DNA of 64,000 nucleotides from Rhododendron vialii. Taxonomy: Eukaryota > Streptophyta > Magnoliopsida > Ericales > Ericaceae. Every line of letters begins with the position of its first letter. Position 1 is the first letter of the stretch. The position numbers and the translations under genes are program-made. Positions 24,136 through 37,338 of this stretch are shown here, in pieces. Under the pieces are notes generated by a model. That model had not been told where the DNA came from, did no database searches, and was given only the letters and a program-made list of their open reading frames with translations. Location of the stretch: assembly GCF_030253575.1 (NCBI RefSeq), contig NC_080568.1, forward strand, positions 33,471,001-33,535,000. The letters are read 5' to 3'.

Positions 24136-25125
24136 TCAAATATTTGGATGCCGGATTGCACGAGGAGTAGTCTGGAGTGGGAAAAGGGTTTGCATGGGAA
24201 TCAAAGGAAGATTCGGAGTGGAAAAATTCACCAAGTCAAGCTTGTGGTGGCCACCTAAGGTTTCCAGTGCCTCAACCTGTGACCTAAGGAACTTGAGATA
24301 ATTTGCAGCCTCATCAAGCATTGATGCAGTGTCCATCTTACTCCCACCTGGAACCAACCTTTGCAGGACCCTAATTCTCTCACTTACTCTCTCCCTCCTC
24401 TGCCTTGCAGCCATGGTTTGTGGATCACTTGATATTTTCACATTCTTCCTCTTGGGCTTTTCTGCCACCTCCTCCAGGCCCAAATTCACCGGCCTGAACG
24501 CCGCCGCCCTGTAAATCATCTCCTTCATCGTTGCAATGGCCTCTGAATCCGGTTGCTGAACGGATGATGCAGATGTACTTGGGTGATGAAAACTGATGTT
24601 CGATGAACTTGGATGCGCTTTTTTCGTTCTTTTCGGTGGATTCTCTGTAGAAATGAGCTGGAAACCCCCTTCTGAAGTCGAAGTATCTAAAGAACTATTT
24701 GCACCAAATTCTTGCCGGGTTTGGTCATATCTTCTCTTGATAGGTTTAGGCTTATTATCCAACTCTTTACTCACAGAATCCGAGGATGAAACAGCGCTAA
24801 TGGAACCGAAACTCCACAGGTCTTGACATTCTGAGAAAACCATGGGAGCGCCGGTTGTTGAATCCAATATTGCTGGAGTCATCTTCTGTGGAACTGGAAC
24901 CATTTTGCTGCTTTCTTTTTCGGAGTTGGAATTAGCAAGAGATGAGGGTTGAACTTCTTGGAGATGATCATGTATTGAAGGGAAGATTTCCTCTGGAAAG
25001 CATATTTTGTTATTCCCACCTTGGACATAGCAATTTGAGTTTGGCATCATGAAGCTCTCTCCATTATCTTGGTGACGGCTCCATAAGGGTGGGCTATCCC
25101 AACGCAAACTATCCATTGAATGCAT
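24136..25125 (-). CDS. bHLH transcription factor, bHLH87/HECATE class (subfamily VIII)
   Basis: The frame ends at 24136. I place the start at the MHSMDSLRW methionine (25123-25125). The open frame continues 21 codons further, but a strong 3' splice site (TATTCCTCAG, ending about 25134) suggests the exon begins here and upstream leader or coding exons exist. That gives about 329 aa. The C-terminal bHLH has basic region [14 protein letters not shown], helix 1 VLQRLVP, loop GGSKMDTAS and helix 2 [20 protein letters not shown]. This is the signature of the HEC/IND/bHLH87 clade, whose basic region departs from the usual H-E-R pattern. The N-terminal two thirds are Ser-rich with a basic patch ([12 protein letters not shown]), perhaps a nuclear signal. 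Relatives control gynoecium and growth programmes, but the role here is inferred only from family. Confidence 0.85.
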   Translation of the reverse strand: MHSMDSLRWDSPPLWSRHQDNGESFMMPNSNCYVQGGNNKICFPEEIFPSIHDHLQEVQPSSLANSNSEKESSKMVPVPQKMTPAILDSTTGAPMVFSECQDLWSFGSISAVSSSDSVSKELDNKPKPIKRRYDQTRQEFGANSSLDTSTSEGGFQLISTENPPKRTKKAHPSSSNISFHHPSTSASSVQQPDSEAIATMKEMIYRAAAFRPVNLGLEEVAEKPKRKNVKISSDPQTMAARQRRERVSERIRVLQRLVPGGSKMDTASMLDEAANYLKFLRSQVEALETLGGHHKLDLVNFSTPNLPLIPMQTLFPLQTTPRAIRHPNI

Positions 25126-25133
25126 CAAGCGAC

Positions 25134-26700
25134 TGAGGAATATTTCAGAAAAATTAATAAGATAAATCCTGAGGTAGATCTTTAACATATCAAGAAGAAG
25201 AAGAAGTAACTAAATAAGTCGAAAAAGTTTTTGATCAGCAAAAAAAAGATACTAATAACTCGATAACGGGTACATCGAGAAGGCAAAGATCCTAGCATAA
25301 CACTGGGATCACGCTAACAGGTGCGCATATCAAGAAAAATCTCCCAAATGAATCAATATTAGTTATGAGCCTTTTCAATGTGAGTTTTGACTACTAGTAA
25401 AGAGGAGATTTCAAAGGCAATCAGTGCATATACCAACATCCAACAACAAAATCGAGTGAAGAACTTTTTTTGTAATAATAAGACATACCAAGTCGAGATT
25501 CAGTCGATGCGCCGCGGAGAAAACCCTACAAAACGAGCCAATCAGAATCAAAGGATTTGGGGGCTTGAAGTTTTTATTGGTGTCAAATTAATTAAAAAAA
25601 CATAAGTAGTTGAATCAAACATCATCTCTCATGTATCTCCTTGGTTGTTAATTACTACTATCTATCACCTGCTCTAACAAACCATCTTTAATTCATGTAT
25701 ATCCTGAAAGCTGCAAGTGGTCATCAAGAGAGAAAAAAAGGGCCCTTTGCTAACGTCAGGCAACTAAATTTTGACCACCATTGCAAATTAAACTTCTTCA
25801 AGAACTCATAACCAAAGAAAAAATGAGAACAAGAGTACAAGAAAAGAAACCTTCTTGTGTTCACACAATGGAGAGAGAGAGAGAGAGAGAGGACTTGTTA
25901 TGCCTCAAGCAACTGGAGGGGAGACTTAACATGTAAAGTATGAGGAAAAGGTAGAAGTTGAAAAAATAATAATTTCGACAGTTTTCAAGTTTCAACAGTT
26001 GAAAGGAGGTATCAAATATTATTAAAGTCAGGAGTACTTTGAAAAAAGATATAGGTCCCTTCCCTTCACTTTTGGTGGGGCTGTGACATATAGTAGTAGT
26101 AGTAGTATATTTTTGCGATTTGTTCCTTTTTAGACTTTTTTTTTCCTAGTACAAATATATATAGTTCGATCAAGTTGTTTTATAGGAGTAGAATAATTTT
26201 AATGGAGTGGACTGGGGAAAGCTCTGAGCTCCTTTTGGCTGCTCTGCTGATGCATGCCACCCCATGCGTTCTGTAAAGTTTCTGGGAACTGCGCGCAGTG
26301 AGAGAGTGTATGCATGTGAGCATCTTGAGCAACTTTTTTCCCAATGATTTCCTTTAATCATAGTTGTAATCATTGTTGCTCGAATATCTTATATCTATTG
26401 TTTTCGTTCGATCGTAATATCCAACCTTTAATCATAGTAAGTACCTACCTTTAAAGTTGAGATCAGATACTTCAATATAATTATCTTAGCTATCAACGGA
26501 GTGCGCAAAGATTTAGGTTTATTGAATATTACGAACGAAACACGATGCCCTCTACAGATTTCAATAAAAAATACGGATTAATAATTATGAACATCGATTA
26601 TCGATTACATAATGGACATCGATTATTCGTGCTTACAATATGCACCTTCTTGAACCAACTGCAATTAATAATAATTGCATAATATTTTAGAACATAAATT

Positions 26701-26738
<38 letters not shown>

Positions 26739-27372
26739 GTTATATTACTGGCCTCTGAGTCCTACTCCTACCCACATGCGGCCCATAATTATATACTCTT
26801 ATATATATATTACAGCTGAGCAGTGAATGGGTGGGGTTCCTTTAATTAGTTGGGTTTTGTTAATGTCTATAAATAAAAATCTGATAGTTTTGTCAACTCT
26901 CATGTTTTTCTTCACCTCCGATCCCCTCTGCATAAACAACTCGCAAGCATGCATGTAGTGAAGCTGGATATAAATTATAGCATTAGCAACAGTACTCGAA
27001 TATTAATTCTTCTATAACCACAAACATTTGTACAAATATTTGTAAAAACACACACATTCAAATGGGACCTCCACACACTAGACCTTCAATGTGTTTGGCA
27101 CAAATAAATGTAAGTGTGTAAAATGGAGTATTTGTGTGCATCTTTGTGGTTTTAGCATTTTCCATAATTTAGGACTCACGTCGCGCACGTATTTCAACAC
27201 TATTATTTAGAGGTGGCTCTCAGTGATTGGAGGGATTTTTGATGCACTAGCCACCTCGCACATGAAAAACAATAGTAATTCTAAAACCACACACAAACGT
27301 ACACTTACACAAACTCACTCACATCACATGTGGGTCCCACACACATTAGAGGTGTGTAGTGTATGTGGACCC
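25134..27372. other. bHLH upstream region and spacer with microsatellites
   Basis: This holds the presumed 5' intron, leader and promoter of the bHLH gene. A GA run lies at about 25871-25891, a GTA run near 26093-26108, and a longer GA run at 26705-26735. Exact leader exons cannot be placed. No other gene is visible. Confidence 0.45.
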
Positions 27373-27747
27373 TGTCAGAATGTTTTTCCACCATCTCTCC
27401 TAAAACCAATTGGTATTAAGAAAGGTTTCAATTAAATCTTTTATAGCATTCGACATCATAGCGGTCGCAGGAGGTGACATTGTGTAACTAAATCCATGGG
27501 GACACTCTGGGCCCAACAATCCCTCCCTCAAGATGACGCTCCCGCGACTCGAACCCATGACTTTCTGGCTCTGATATCACTTGTTGGACCGCTTTTCCAC
27601 AATCTCTCTTAAAACCAATTGGTGGTAGGAAGGATTTCAATTAAGTCTTTTATGGCATTCAACATCGCACCCGCAAGTTTGTTTTTAGAGCGATCGCATG
27701 GAGTGACATTGTGTAACCAAATTCATGATGGCACTCCGAACCCAACA
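27373..27747 (-). mobile_element. TRIM retrotransposon (miniature LTR element), 375 bp, TSD GACCC
   Basis: The element is flanked by GACCC at 27368-27372 and 27748-27752. Read on the minus strand, the 5' LTR (27582-27747) begins TGTTGGG and ends CCAACA. Just inside is TGATATCAGAGCC, a near match to the primer-binding site complementary to initiator tRNA-Met (TGGTATCAGAGC). The internal part is only 63 bp (27519-27581) and ends in a purine-rich GAGGGAGGGA. The 3' LTR (27373-27518) then begins TGTTGGG and ends CTGACA. Both LTRs share the TTACACAATGTCAC and CAATTGGTTTTA blocks. There is no coding capacity. All hallmarks of a TRIM are present. Confidence 0.82.
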
Positions 27748-27950
27748 GACCCCACATGTGCTATGAGTAAGCTTGAGTACGTAAGTGTTTGTATGTGATT
27801 GTAGCAAAACTCAAATAGAAATCAACATTTTTGGAGACTATGGAGCTGTATCTTGGGTCCATCGGGTCATTTCCTCCAATTGCGCGCATGCTCCATTATT
27901 ATCCACCAATTGCACCATTTTTATGGAGATTTAATTTGATTGTTATATGG

Positions 27951-28277
27951 TTAGGGCTCCAAACTAATGGAGTTGTCCGCAAACAACTTGTAAGGGATAA
28001 GCTTGGTTCATTTAGCAAAGAATTCGAGCTCGAACAACTTTTTTAACTCATTTATAAACGAGCCAAATTCGAGCTAGCTTTATCTTAGATTGCATGTGAG
28101 GGATCAACTCGTTCACAGAAGTTCGTTTAGTAATCAAACCAAGCTTAAGTTCTCAACTACTAATCGAGGTGGAACTCAAATATTTGGGCTCGATTTGAGC
28201 TTGGCTCGAGCTCAGCTCACTGATTTTGAAGGAGCCAAGCCCGAAGAACCTAAAGCTCGGCTCGTTTTCACCTCTAA
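27951..28277. mobile_element. hAT-like MITE, GAGCTCGAGC-rich family (copy 1)
   Basis: The left end TTAGGGCTCCAAAC and right end GTTTTCACCTCTAA are imperfect inverted repeats. The interior is rich in GAGCTCG, GGCTCGA and CGAGCC motifs and TTTAGTAATC. It resembles the element at 55861-56170, whose ends are clearer. Confidence 0.55.
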
Positions 28278-28651
28278 AAAAAGATCCACCACATACAATG
28301 GGTATCTTAAATCATGTGTAACAGTTACATATTTCTCGTGATCTTCTGTTTGAATACTTTACACGTGAGGGGAATACTCACTCTCTCTCGTCATAAAGAA
28401 CTGGTATTAGTCCAGCAGAAAGCAAAACTCAAGACCGTTTGCTCACTTCCACTGTTTAACAAGAACAGTTGTTTTCCAGAGCCAATTTTACCATATAACA
28501 AGATAGAAGTGTTCCATTGAGCAATTTGACATCATTTTTACATCAGAATTATGAGTATAGGTACCTTGAGTTTACACGAAACGTAACGCCAAGGTAAAAC
28601 CGGAGCTCCAGCTCTAAGATCAACGCCAGCCGCCGTACATCAAACAGAGGC

Positions 28652-31600
28652 TCAAAATGCATGTCCTAGCATCCTCCCTCTGAGAATGGCTTCTGCTTTT
28701 CTCACCTGCTTGACCGGTCCAATAATGAAGACCTACACGAAGATACAGTCAATTTGCATTTCCTACCATCAAATGCAGAAGAAGAATCTTGTGTTTTGAC
28801 TTCTTAAAAATTCATCAGATGGAACAAGCATGAGATAAATCACCACCTCACCCAATTTGTATCAATGAATATTATGGGGAGTTACGGTAAACACCTTCGT
28901 TTTATGGTCATCCGAAAGCCACACACACACACACAGGGGCAATCAAAACCATACTGCGTGTTTCAATGAAGTTCAACTTACCTTGTTAGGTGGTCCCTTT
29001 TCTCCTCCCATTACAATCTCAGCTCTGTAGAATGCAATTCAAGTCATGACCTAGAGAAACCAATGAGAGAGAGAGAGAGAGAGAGAGATTTACGTGCAAG
29101 ATTCTTTGATCAACAAGATTGAAGATCCCTTCCTCCCAATGACACACCCCATTTTTCCAGGAGGGACATGAAGGACTGATAGGATCTCCTCCTCCGGACT
29201 ATTCCCTTCTACAATGAGGTTATCTGACACCACAAACCAAATCTTAGCATTAGACACATGACTTGGCTCATCACTTAATCAAGCAGTTCATGAAAAGATT
29301 TGATGCTCCTTTCCGTAATATACGGAAATGTGTGATCGTAATCAGAGCAATTCTAAAGCTTGAGTGATCTTTTCCAAAGAGACAATGAACTTTACATGAG
29401 CTTTTATCAAAATATAGCGAAGGGACATATTATACCATCACAAATGTTTTCTTGTGAGTCTAATGGTGATGGTTAAGATGATAGCACATCTCCTATGGCC
29501 CATTTGTTTGACTGGACAAATTGTGAAGGGATATCTCATAGGATATGTAATCCGATTGGACTAATAGTTATGGGATAAATAGTACCACATCCTACAAGGT
29601 AATGCATATCTCATATTTTTGCGGTATGTCATATCCACCGACCTTTAAACCTAACCGCAAAGTTTAAAACAAACGTAGGATATGTGGCCACCTTAGATTT
29701 GTAATCCAATCTAATGCTCAAATCCGGGCAAACAAACGGGGCCCTAAGATATTATGTTACCTGAGTTTTGCGAAAAGTCATACCCGATGGGTATTCAAGC
29801 ATGAACTCAAAAGTTTAAAGCAAGTACAGGATGGGTATATAACCAAATCCAACATTCAAATCCAGGTAAACATACGGGCCTGTATGAATAGATGTTGACC
29901 GGACAGGCACCCTACAATCTCCATTCCAGACAATCCACACCAATGCTTATACTCTGTGCATGTAAATCATTATGTGTGGTTGTGAAGAGAGTAGAGAGTA
30001 CTAAGAAACCTGGAACAGAGGGGATTGGTGGCCAATCTGCATAACCAATATTGCTAACGCAGAAACATCGACAATAGAGTGCACCACGAATGGCCAGTTT
30101 CCATAAGGAACTGTCATTCAGTTTCTCCATCATCTTGTGGTAAATATAAGGAAGAAAGCGGACATCATCCGCAGCTGCATGGACCATCATTTTAGACAAG
30201 GGTCGGTACGCCCAAAAATTTGGATGCTGCAAATAAATACCAAGTTATGAATCACTATTCCAAGAAAACAAACATTTGGAATGAAAGGATATGTAAAAAA
30301 AACATGAAGTTCTGTTAACAGATTTCTAAGCACCAAAGAAGGCCAATTACGATGAGTAGCAGAAGGGAGTAAAGGGACTCCAGAAATTTAACAGCTAAAT
30401 TATTGATTATCTGGCCATAAGTATCATATGATGAACAAGCACACAAATAGGTTTTAGTAAGCCGAAGTGGCCCATGAAACATAGTCAAGACATGCATCTA
30501 GGCCTACTTTCCCTATATTTACTACTAATAAGGAAACAAACACAAATTTCTTTTGACCGGTAATGGAGCAATTTAACTGTGAATACTGAATTCATTCCCA
30601 CAATGTCCGAATAAAAACACCACCTCATCGAATTAGAGTAACATGCAAGACTCCACTCACCTCTCTAAGACAGGAACGGATTTCTTTCTTCTCACCATAT
30701 GAAATACCTATATCCAGAAACTACGGTTAATTTAGAGAAAGCATAAAACACAATAACAGAATTTAAATGCTGATTCTCTTGTCCAATTGTATTACATTAC
30801 CAGGGACGGAACTAGGATTTACAATTACAATTTATTCGAGGGAATTACAATATCCCAAATAATAGCAAATTTTCAATGTACAACACCAGAAGCATCAAGA
30901 AGAATTGTCTGTTGATCCTTTTCATGAAAACCACCCACCACCGCTCAACATCTAAAAAGATACAGAAATAGTAATTTAACCCCACCAGTGAAATCCAACA
31001 GACAAAACAGATGCAAGCATAAATTTGAAGCTTACGTAACTGTTAATGGAACTCTAAAGCACCTTTTTTTTTTCTTACAAATTAAATTTTGAAGCACAAG
31101 CAGATGGGAGCAAAGAAGTTGCATGGGAGACAAAACAGATTACATGATGAATATTATAAGAGAAATAAACTGCAGCATTGTTACAAAAATGCCGCAAAAG
31201 CTGTAGTACCACAATAGCGCCGATCGGCAAGGAGGCCAACAAAAGAAATGTGGCCATCCTGTGATCTTTTCTGCCTCCGCTGTTCCTCTATGAGATGATA
31301 TGCTATCTGTGAATACATAAAAGAAGAAAGAAATCAACAATTCTCCTTCTCATCAGTTGCTCTCGGGCAAAGAAGACACGTACCACTCCTAAAAGAACAA
31401 CTGGAAGCAGTGAAAGCAAACATTTAACCACCCGAACATCTAACAAATAGGGTAAAAGTTGAATATGTGGAATAACCATGCTCGTGTCCCAATTCCCAGG
31501 GGTTGGCTGCACGGACATTCTTATATGATTCCTTCACGAAAAGGAAACGTTGAAGTAACTCACTAGACACGCCCACTTTCAAGCTCAAAAACAGCCACTG

Positions 31601-34267
31601 TTCAAATCTATCCTGAAGCAAGTTTTCCTCTATGTGACAAAAGACTATTTAGAGGGTATCACTGTTAAGACATTGTGTTCAGATAAAAAAAGAAAGACGT
31701 TTAGACTAAAGCTATCCGGTCACTTATTTACAGCAAAAATATATGGAGTGGGCCTAACAAGGAGCATGTGAAAGATGCTGTGCAAAAATCAGAAAGCATT
31801 ATTTAGAAGCTTAAAGAGAAATAACAGTAAAACTTGAAACTTACCTGGGTATCCACAACATTGTGCAACTTGATTCCATATTGAAAATACAAAGCCTGCA
31901 ATGCAAACACATATATGAGTAGGCATAACCTATAAGAAATTTAAAAACGAACATGCTGAGAAGTTCTACATTGAAATCAATTTAAGACCTCACTGTCCCG
32001 TTTGCAATCGTGAATCACTTTTGTGACATAACTAGACTCAAGAGCAGGTTTACAGGCTTCCATTAGCTCTTCCCCACCTTGAACAACATCGACCAAATAG
32101 ACAGCATCCTGAAAAGCAAGCTGCCACAAAAAAAAAAAAAAAAAGAAGCATGTTTACCAATTAGCTACATCATGTTGATTACCAAATGAGGCTAATGTCA
32201 AAGCAGTTTGCAATTTCTGTAGGGCAAACTGCCGGATTGTATAATGTGAATCGTGACTGAGATAGTATCATAAAAAAGGTTGATCTTCCTTCGCAAAAAA
32301 ATCCACCCAAAATCGTTCCACATGCATTTAGCACCCAAAATTGGGACAACAGTCCATGATATAAACTCCACAGAGACAAGCCTTGTTATCTTACAAATGC
32401 AAAAGAATGGACGTCATACCTGCATAATACAAAGAGTTCCATATCGACAGAGGTCAACAGCCTCACAATCAAATCCAATCACCAGATGCTGTTTTGGAGA
32501 GGGATAGAGAAATTCAACAGGAAGTTGTGATGCATGGGTGACTACATAAATTGGCACCAATGATAAAAGCGCTTCATGATCTGGATGTTTGGGACCTGCG
32601 GCAAGTACAGGACAAGCAAACATAACATAAATGACAGCTTTTGACAGCTCACAGCAAATCTCAAAAAGAAAAGAGCTAGCAACTGAAACCAGAAAGGCTC
32701 AACAAATCCCAAATCTTAGTGATGAACTAATCTTCAATGGTGGTAGCAATGGCCTGTTTACTTGCAGACACGACATTAAGCAGAGAAGCTACAAGTCATC
32801 CCGTCATCCAGTGTTGTCAAAATTCTACAATATGCAATACGTATGCTTTGATTCGTTATGCTTGGAGGTAAATAGAATGTATCTTATGTGATTAGTTCGT
32901 GTCTGAGGTAAAATCAATACGTATCTCTAGACATTTCTTATTAAGCTAATCATCCCTTTCATTTTGTCGCTAAATTTATGATCATGAAAAGGTCAAATTA
33001 GATCACACTTCTGTACTTTACAGCTTTTTGTGATTCCCTTCGCTTTAGAATGTGCGTTAACTTTCTCTCACACTTCCCATTTTTGGGGCATGGGACCAGC
33101 TACAGAAGCTTGGTTACCCAACTCCACCTTAAGGTTATTTCTTATATGACACACCAAGTGCAATCAAATGGTGGAACCTCTTTTTCTTCCCTTTCTAGAA
33201 AAGGACGTTATGTCAAACTTTCATAGACTCATAGAATGTTTGATTATTGGGTCTCGAAAAAATGGTCTTCAAGACCTGGAATTTCATTCATTGATACTAT
33301 AAACACAAGTAAAAAGTAATACGATAAACTCGTTGTTTTTTCCTTCTCCACTTTCGTTTCCTCGTTTATCCATGTATTGATTTATTCTCTTTACTCCACA
33401 TAATTTCACTTTTCCCAGGTACCAAACATGAAATTCTGCAACAACTTGCCAATCATGGAGTTAACTCCAAAAGTGGATTGAGCAAATAATGATGCACCGA
33501 ATTTCACTTTTGTAGGAGAGGTGGGCAAGAAGCCAGAGAAACATGTAAAGTCAATTTAATAAGCATCTAAGCCAACAAAACCGAAACTGATAAGATAATG
33601 AAAGTTCGGGATAGTTCATAGTTCATAATCGTCGACACTGGTAAAAGATGAAATAACAAGTACGGTAATTCATTGAACTGATAAAGTACTATCACTAGCT
33701 CTCAAGATCACACACAATTAATACCACAAAAAAATTGACCTCGCATCCCCCAAAACCAACTAGAAAAGCACTTCAAATTAGTCCAATAAATAAAATGTCC
33801 ACTTAACAGAATTGCGAAACCGAAATTCAAATAGCAATGGTCAAAACCCAGAAGGCAAAAACCCAATGAAGCAGCTAATGACGACCCAGCAACCAAAAAC
33901 TGGATCTTTAACCCACAAACTAAAGCAAAGCATGCGATCCTCAAAACCTCAATTGCAAAAAAATCCGTCCTAAACCCAGTTTAACCAAAACCCAAGTGCA
34001 AAAAGCAAATATCTGTAAACCTGTGTTTGGATCCAGAGTTTGTATCTGGATTTTTTGATGAAACAGGAAATAAACGGATTTCCCTTCACAATTTTTTACA
34101 TTTTCTTTTCCCTCTACGAATTCTTGATCCAAACAAAGCCTAAGAAAAGAAATAGCAACGTTAACCAAGTCCAAGCTGAACAAGAATCAGAAATCAAAAG
34201 TTTTACCTGAGCCAGAAGGGAGAGGAATGTATGTCTGATAGGTAGTAGCAGCAGCAGCAAACGCCAT
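28652..34267 (-). CDS. 3'-5' exonuclease plus KH-domain protein (At2g25910-like), 10 exons, 344 aa
   Basis: Exons are 34207-34267, 32420-32595, 31989-32120, 31845-31895, 31210-31306, 30661-30707, 30010-30226, 29094-29223, 28982-29024 and 28652-28732. They total 1035 nt with consistent GT-AG phases. The product starts MAFAAAATTYQ and ends RMLGHAF. An RNase D/DEDD-type exonuclease domain spans about residues 38-225: Exo I is GFDCEA (D63, E65), Exo II is VIHDCKRDSE (D117 or D121), and Exo III is HAAADDVRF (H204, D208/D209). Residues about 262-344 form a KH RNA-binding domain with the GRKG loop at 290-293. The pairing suggests an RNA-directed 3' exonuclease, but its substrate is unknown. Intron 1 is large (about 1.6 kb). 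Intron 7 holds a MITE. Confidence 0.92.
29496..29744. mobile_element. MITE in intron 7 of the exonuclease-KH gene
   Basis: The ends GGCCCATTTGTTTG and CAAACAAACGGGGCC are inverted. The ~250-bp element contains GGATATGTAATCCGATTGG and related inverted blocks. A diverged partial right end recurs at about 29830-29890. It is non-coding and probably hAT-type, judging from the ends. Confidence 0.55.
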
Positions 34268-34480
34268 TTTATCAACAACAAAAAAATCCTGCTAAAAAGT
34301 ACAGTAGTAACAAACAAATCTTCTTCTGAGAGCACTTCTGGATGCCCCAAATGCAAAAACAATCTTCTGAACTATCAATGAAATTTCCGCATTGGTTAGC
34401 CGTTGGTGTTTCCCTCAGGCCCCATGCCCCTCAATTTTCTCTCTTTTTGTCCCGTTTTGATATTTCACCTCTGCTTCTGA

Positions 34481-34492
34481 TATATATATAAG
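34481..34492 (-). promoter_or_regulatory. Possible TATA box of the exonuclease-KH gene
   Basis: The minus strand reads CTTATATATATA about 215-225 bp upstream of the start codon, followed by a pyrimidine-rich leader. It is plausible but not proven; plant housekeeping genes are often TATA-less. Confidence 0.35.
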
Positions 34493-35182
34493 GTGAAGTT
34501 CTCGCGCTAGGAAATACTTTAGTCCAATGGTCAAGTACACGATAACTATAGTCAAACCGTGCAAAATTAGGTCAAAATCTCCTCTTCAGTTGTACTTCTT
34601 TTTTCCCCATGAAACAGTATGGAGTTATTAAAAGAAAATTGATATTTGCGCTCTCTCTATTTATGCAGGCCCTCAACTTTATTCATAAACTTCACTTTGA
34701 AAGTGAAGCGTCCGCATCAAAAAAGGGAATGCGAATATCAATTCCCTATTAAAAAGCGAAAACTAGAAATGGGTCCTTCTTTCCGGATCATTATAAGGAG
34801 TAACAAAAGGGGAATTGATTTTCGCGCTCAACTTTTTATTGATAGCGCTCCAATTTTAACGTGAAGTTACTACTAACTTCATGAATAAAGTGGAACGTCA
34901 TCAACAAAAAATGAAGCGCGAATAAGGGTTCCTAAACATCAAAACAAAATAGCGAATAAGAGTTCCTAAAAGACCGCAACTCAAACATTACCTCAGGACC
35001 GATTCTGCCGGTGATACTATTTTTATGGCCCGACTGCTATCATCAGAATTGTTCATTTTGAATTAGAGACATCACTAAAACTTGATGTGATTTGATTTGT
35101 TTTTAAAAAAATTAGACGGTCATACAAATAGGTTGTCCAATTTGGCAATACAAATGTGACTAGTCCGGGTTGCTAATAGATA

Positions 35183-35420
35183 CTCCATCCGTCCCAAAAT
35201 GTTGTGCATGTTTTTTTTCCCGGACATCTCAATTAATTGTCTATCTTTTAATGTATTACTAATATATAAAATTCAATATGAATCTTGTTTGATAGATCTC
35301 AATTAATTCTTTTAAGCAAAGATTTTGAAATCATAAAAAACATTATAGATCGCGAGATATAGATAATTTTTTGTGAGGTTCAAAAAATGAAACAGATACA
35401 ACAAATTGGGACAAAGAGAG
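35183..35420. mobile_element. Stowaway-like MITE
   Basis: The left end CTCCATCCGTCCC and right end GGGACAAAGAGAG are inverted, and TA flanks both sides (35181-35182 and 35421-35422). These fit Tc1/mariner-derived Stowaway elements (consensus end CTCCCTCCGT). It is about 238 bp, AT-rich and non-coding. The flanking spacers 34500-35180 and 35421-37065 show no gene I can support. Confidence 0.65.
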
Positions 35421-37065
35421 TAGAAGGAATAGTTCTCGAGATTAGTCGAAGTACATGTAAACTTGTTCGGAGACTTTAGTTATTAAAAAAATATCCAGAC
35501 TGTGTAGTATGTTCTAAATTAATGATCCCAATAACACATGCTGAATTGCGCAACACATAAAAAGATTGCATGGGACCTCATGCCACTGGCGTGAGTAGTT
35601 GGTCAAACCCAAATTGGTGCAGTGGCATGAAGTTGTTAGGAAAATAATAAACTGCCAAGAAATACTAACTTTCATTGGTAGTGTAAAAGGTGATGACTAG
35701 AGGGTGTTCCGCTTTTTTTAAAAAATTTTTTTTTAAAAAGAATGTAATTTTAAATTTAAATATAATGAAAATAAAAATTAATTTTTTAATTTTTTTTCAC
35801 ATTTTAAAATATCTCAATGAGATCTATCAAATAAGATTCATATTGGTAGGAAAATTTTTTGCGTAGACACATGATTTTTGAGTTTGAAATTACATTTCTT
35901 TTCTAAAACTTTTTACAAAACTGGAACGGCAAAGATATCTAATAACTAAAGATATTATCCAGTAAAAACTACTAAAAAACATGGTAACATAACCCTTCCT
36001 CAATACTGTACTATATTTATTCTAACAAGAGATTGGCTTATTCACAGAAGAAAACGATCTCAATTGTTCGTTTCGACATTAAACGGTCCAAATTTATATA
36101 AAACGGACGGAAACAAATGACCGCGATACACTTCTGTAAACACTATTCACCAAAACAGCGGTAATAAAAGTTTTTCTCTTCTAACAAAGTAAAGCATTTT
36201 TCAAACGACCTCAGATGTTAGGTAAAGTCGACAGATCTTCCATGGATGAGAGGGAATGTGGGGTCCAATCACAAGCCAATGAGCCACAACCCAAAGAAAA
36301 AGTTTACTGGGTGCGGGCACCTTGTTCTATCTTTTGGGGGAGGGATGGTTTTGTACAAACCGGGCAGAGCATAGTGCTGGGCATATTTGAATCGTTCGGC
36401 GTCTATCTTTTCGGCAATTTAGACCATTTGATTGTCGAGATGTGCACAACACGGTGCGCTCAGCACCATCCTCAACCGATTTTAAGAAAGGAAATAATAA
36501 CTAAGCTTTAAAATATTTACGTTTTTTCATTGTTACTCTAATACAGTATAGATTAGTGAGAGATTACAATTGGAATTGACACTCTTCCATTGAAACCCCA
36601 AACCTAATCTTTAAAAATTAAACGGTACAAAATCATTTGAGCTAACCTAAGACTTCGAAATTATCTCAAAATAAGTTGGGGGAGATTTTAGTGACTTATT
36701 TATATTTTCTATACATTCAATTTTGGTGATAATGATTATTTTTTGCATACTTTTTAGATTTTATACCAACGTGACAAGACTTCAACTCATCAATATTAGG
36801 AAGATCTATTTTTTGGATCTTGAGCAGAGAATTTCACAAATTTCTATGCAGTAAAAAGTGCTCAAGTCAGTTACTAATTTTAGTAAATTTGGAAGATGAG
36901 ATCATGAATTTATCACAAAGATTGCACACCCTCTAATTCCAAGAAACACCCGCCTTTTTAAGCGCGAGATCTTATGGACCAACTGATTTTTGTTGAAGAT
37001 AAGCCAAAATTTTCTTTTGGGACACACAGATATAATAAAGAAGGAAAAATCTAAAATCAGCTCAC

Positions 37066-37180
37066 TGGGCTGACAATAAGAAGTGTGAATGTGTATTAAA
37101 AAATGTAAAAAAATATATAGAAATATGTGTTTTCCTTATTCTCTTGTGTGCTTATTGTCAAGCCACTGGGCTGACAATAG
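37066..37180. mobile_element. Short MITE, TTGTCAGCC family (copy 2)
   Basis: The left end CTCACTGGGCTGACAATAAG and the right end, CTTATTGTCAAGCCACTGGG, are inverted. The centre resembles the copy at 21929-22040 (GTGTATTA, ATATAGAAATATG). Confidence 0.55.
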
Positions 37181-37338
37181 AAAGACCGAATAAACAAAAA
37201 TTGAATACCCGGAGGGATTAAATTCTAGAGAATCCTGTTTCGCATCGAAGGATGCAGTTTGCAACAGAGCAAGCAAGCGTGAAAAATGTCAAAATTTGAT
37301 TGGATGTCAATCGCCGCTTGATTGGTACTTTTTCAGAA

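Noticed and set aside
24058-24826. Plus-strand open frames opposite the bHLH gene
   Set aside because: They are antisense shadows of the bHLH coding sequence.
30781-30900. CAGGGACGGAACTAGGATTT, like one end of a hAT element
   Set aside because: No matching second end or target duplication was found.
35704-35935. Possible MITE between GTGTTCCG and CGGAAC-like ends
   Set aside because: The inverted match is short and the interior is simple A/T; the borders cannot be supported.
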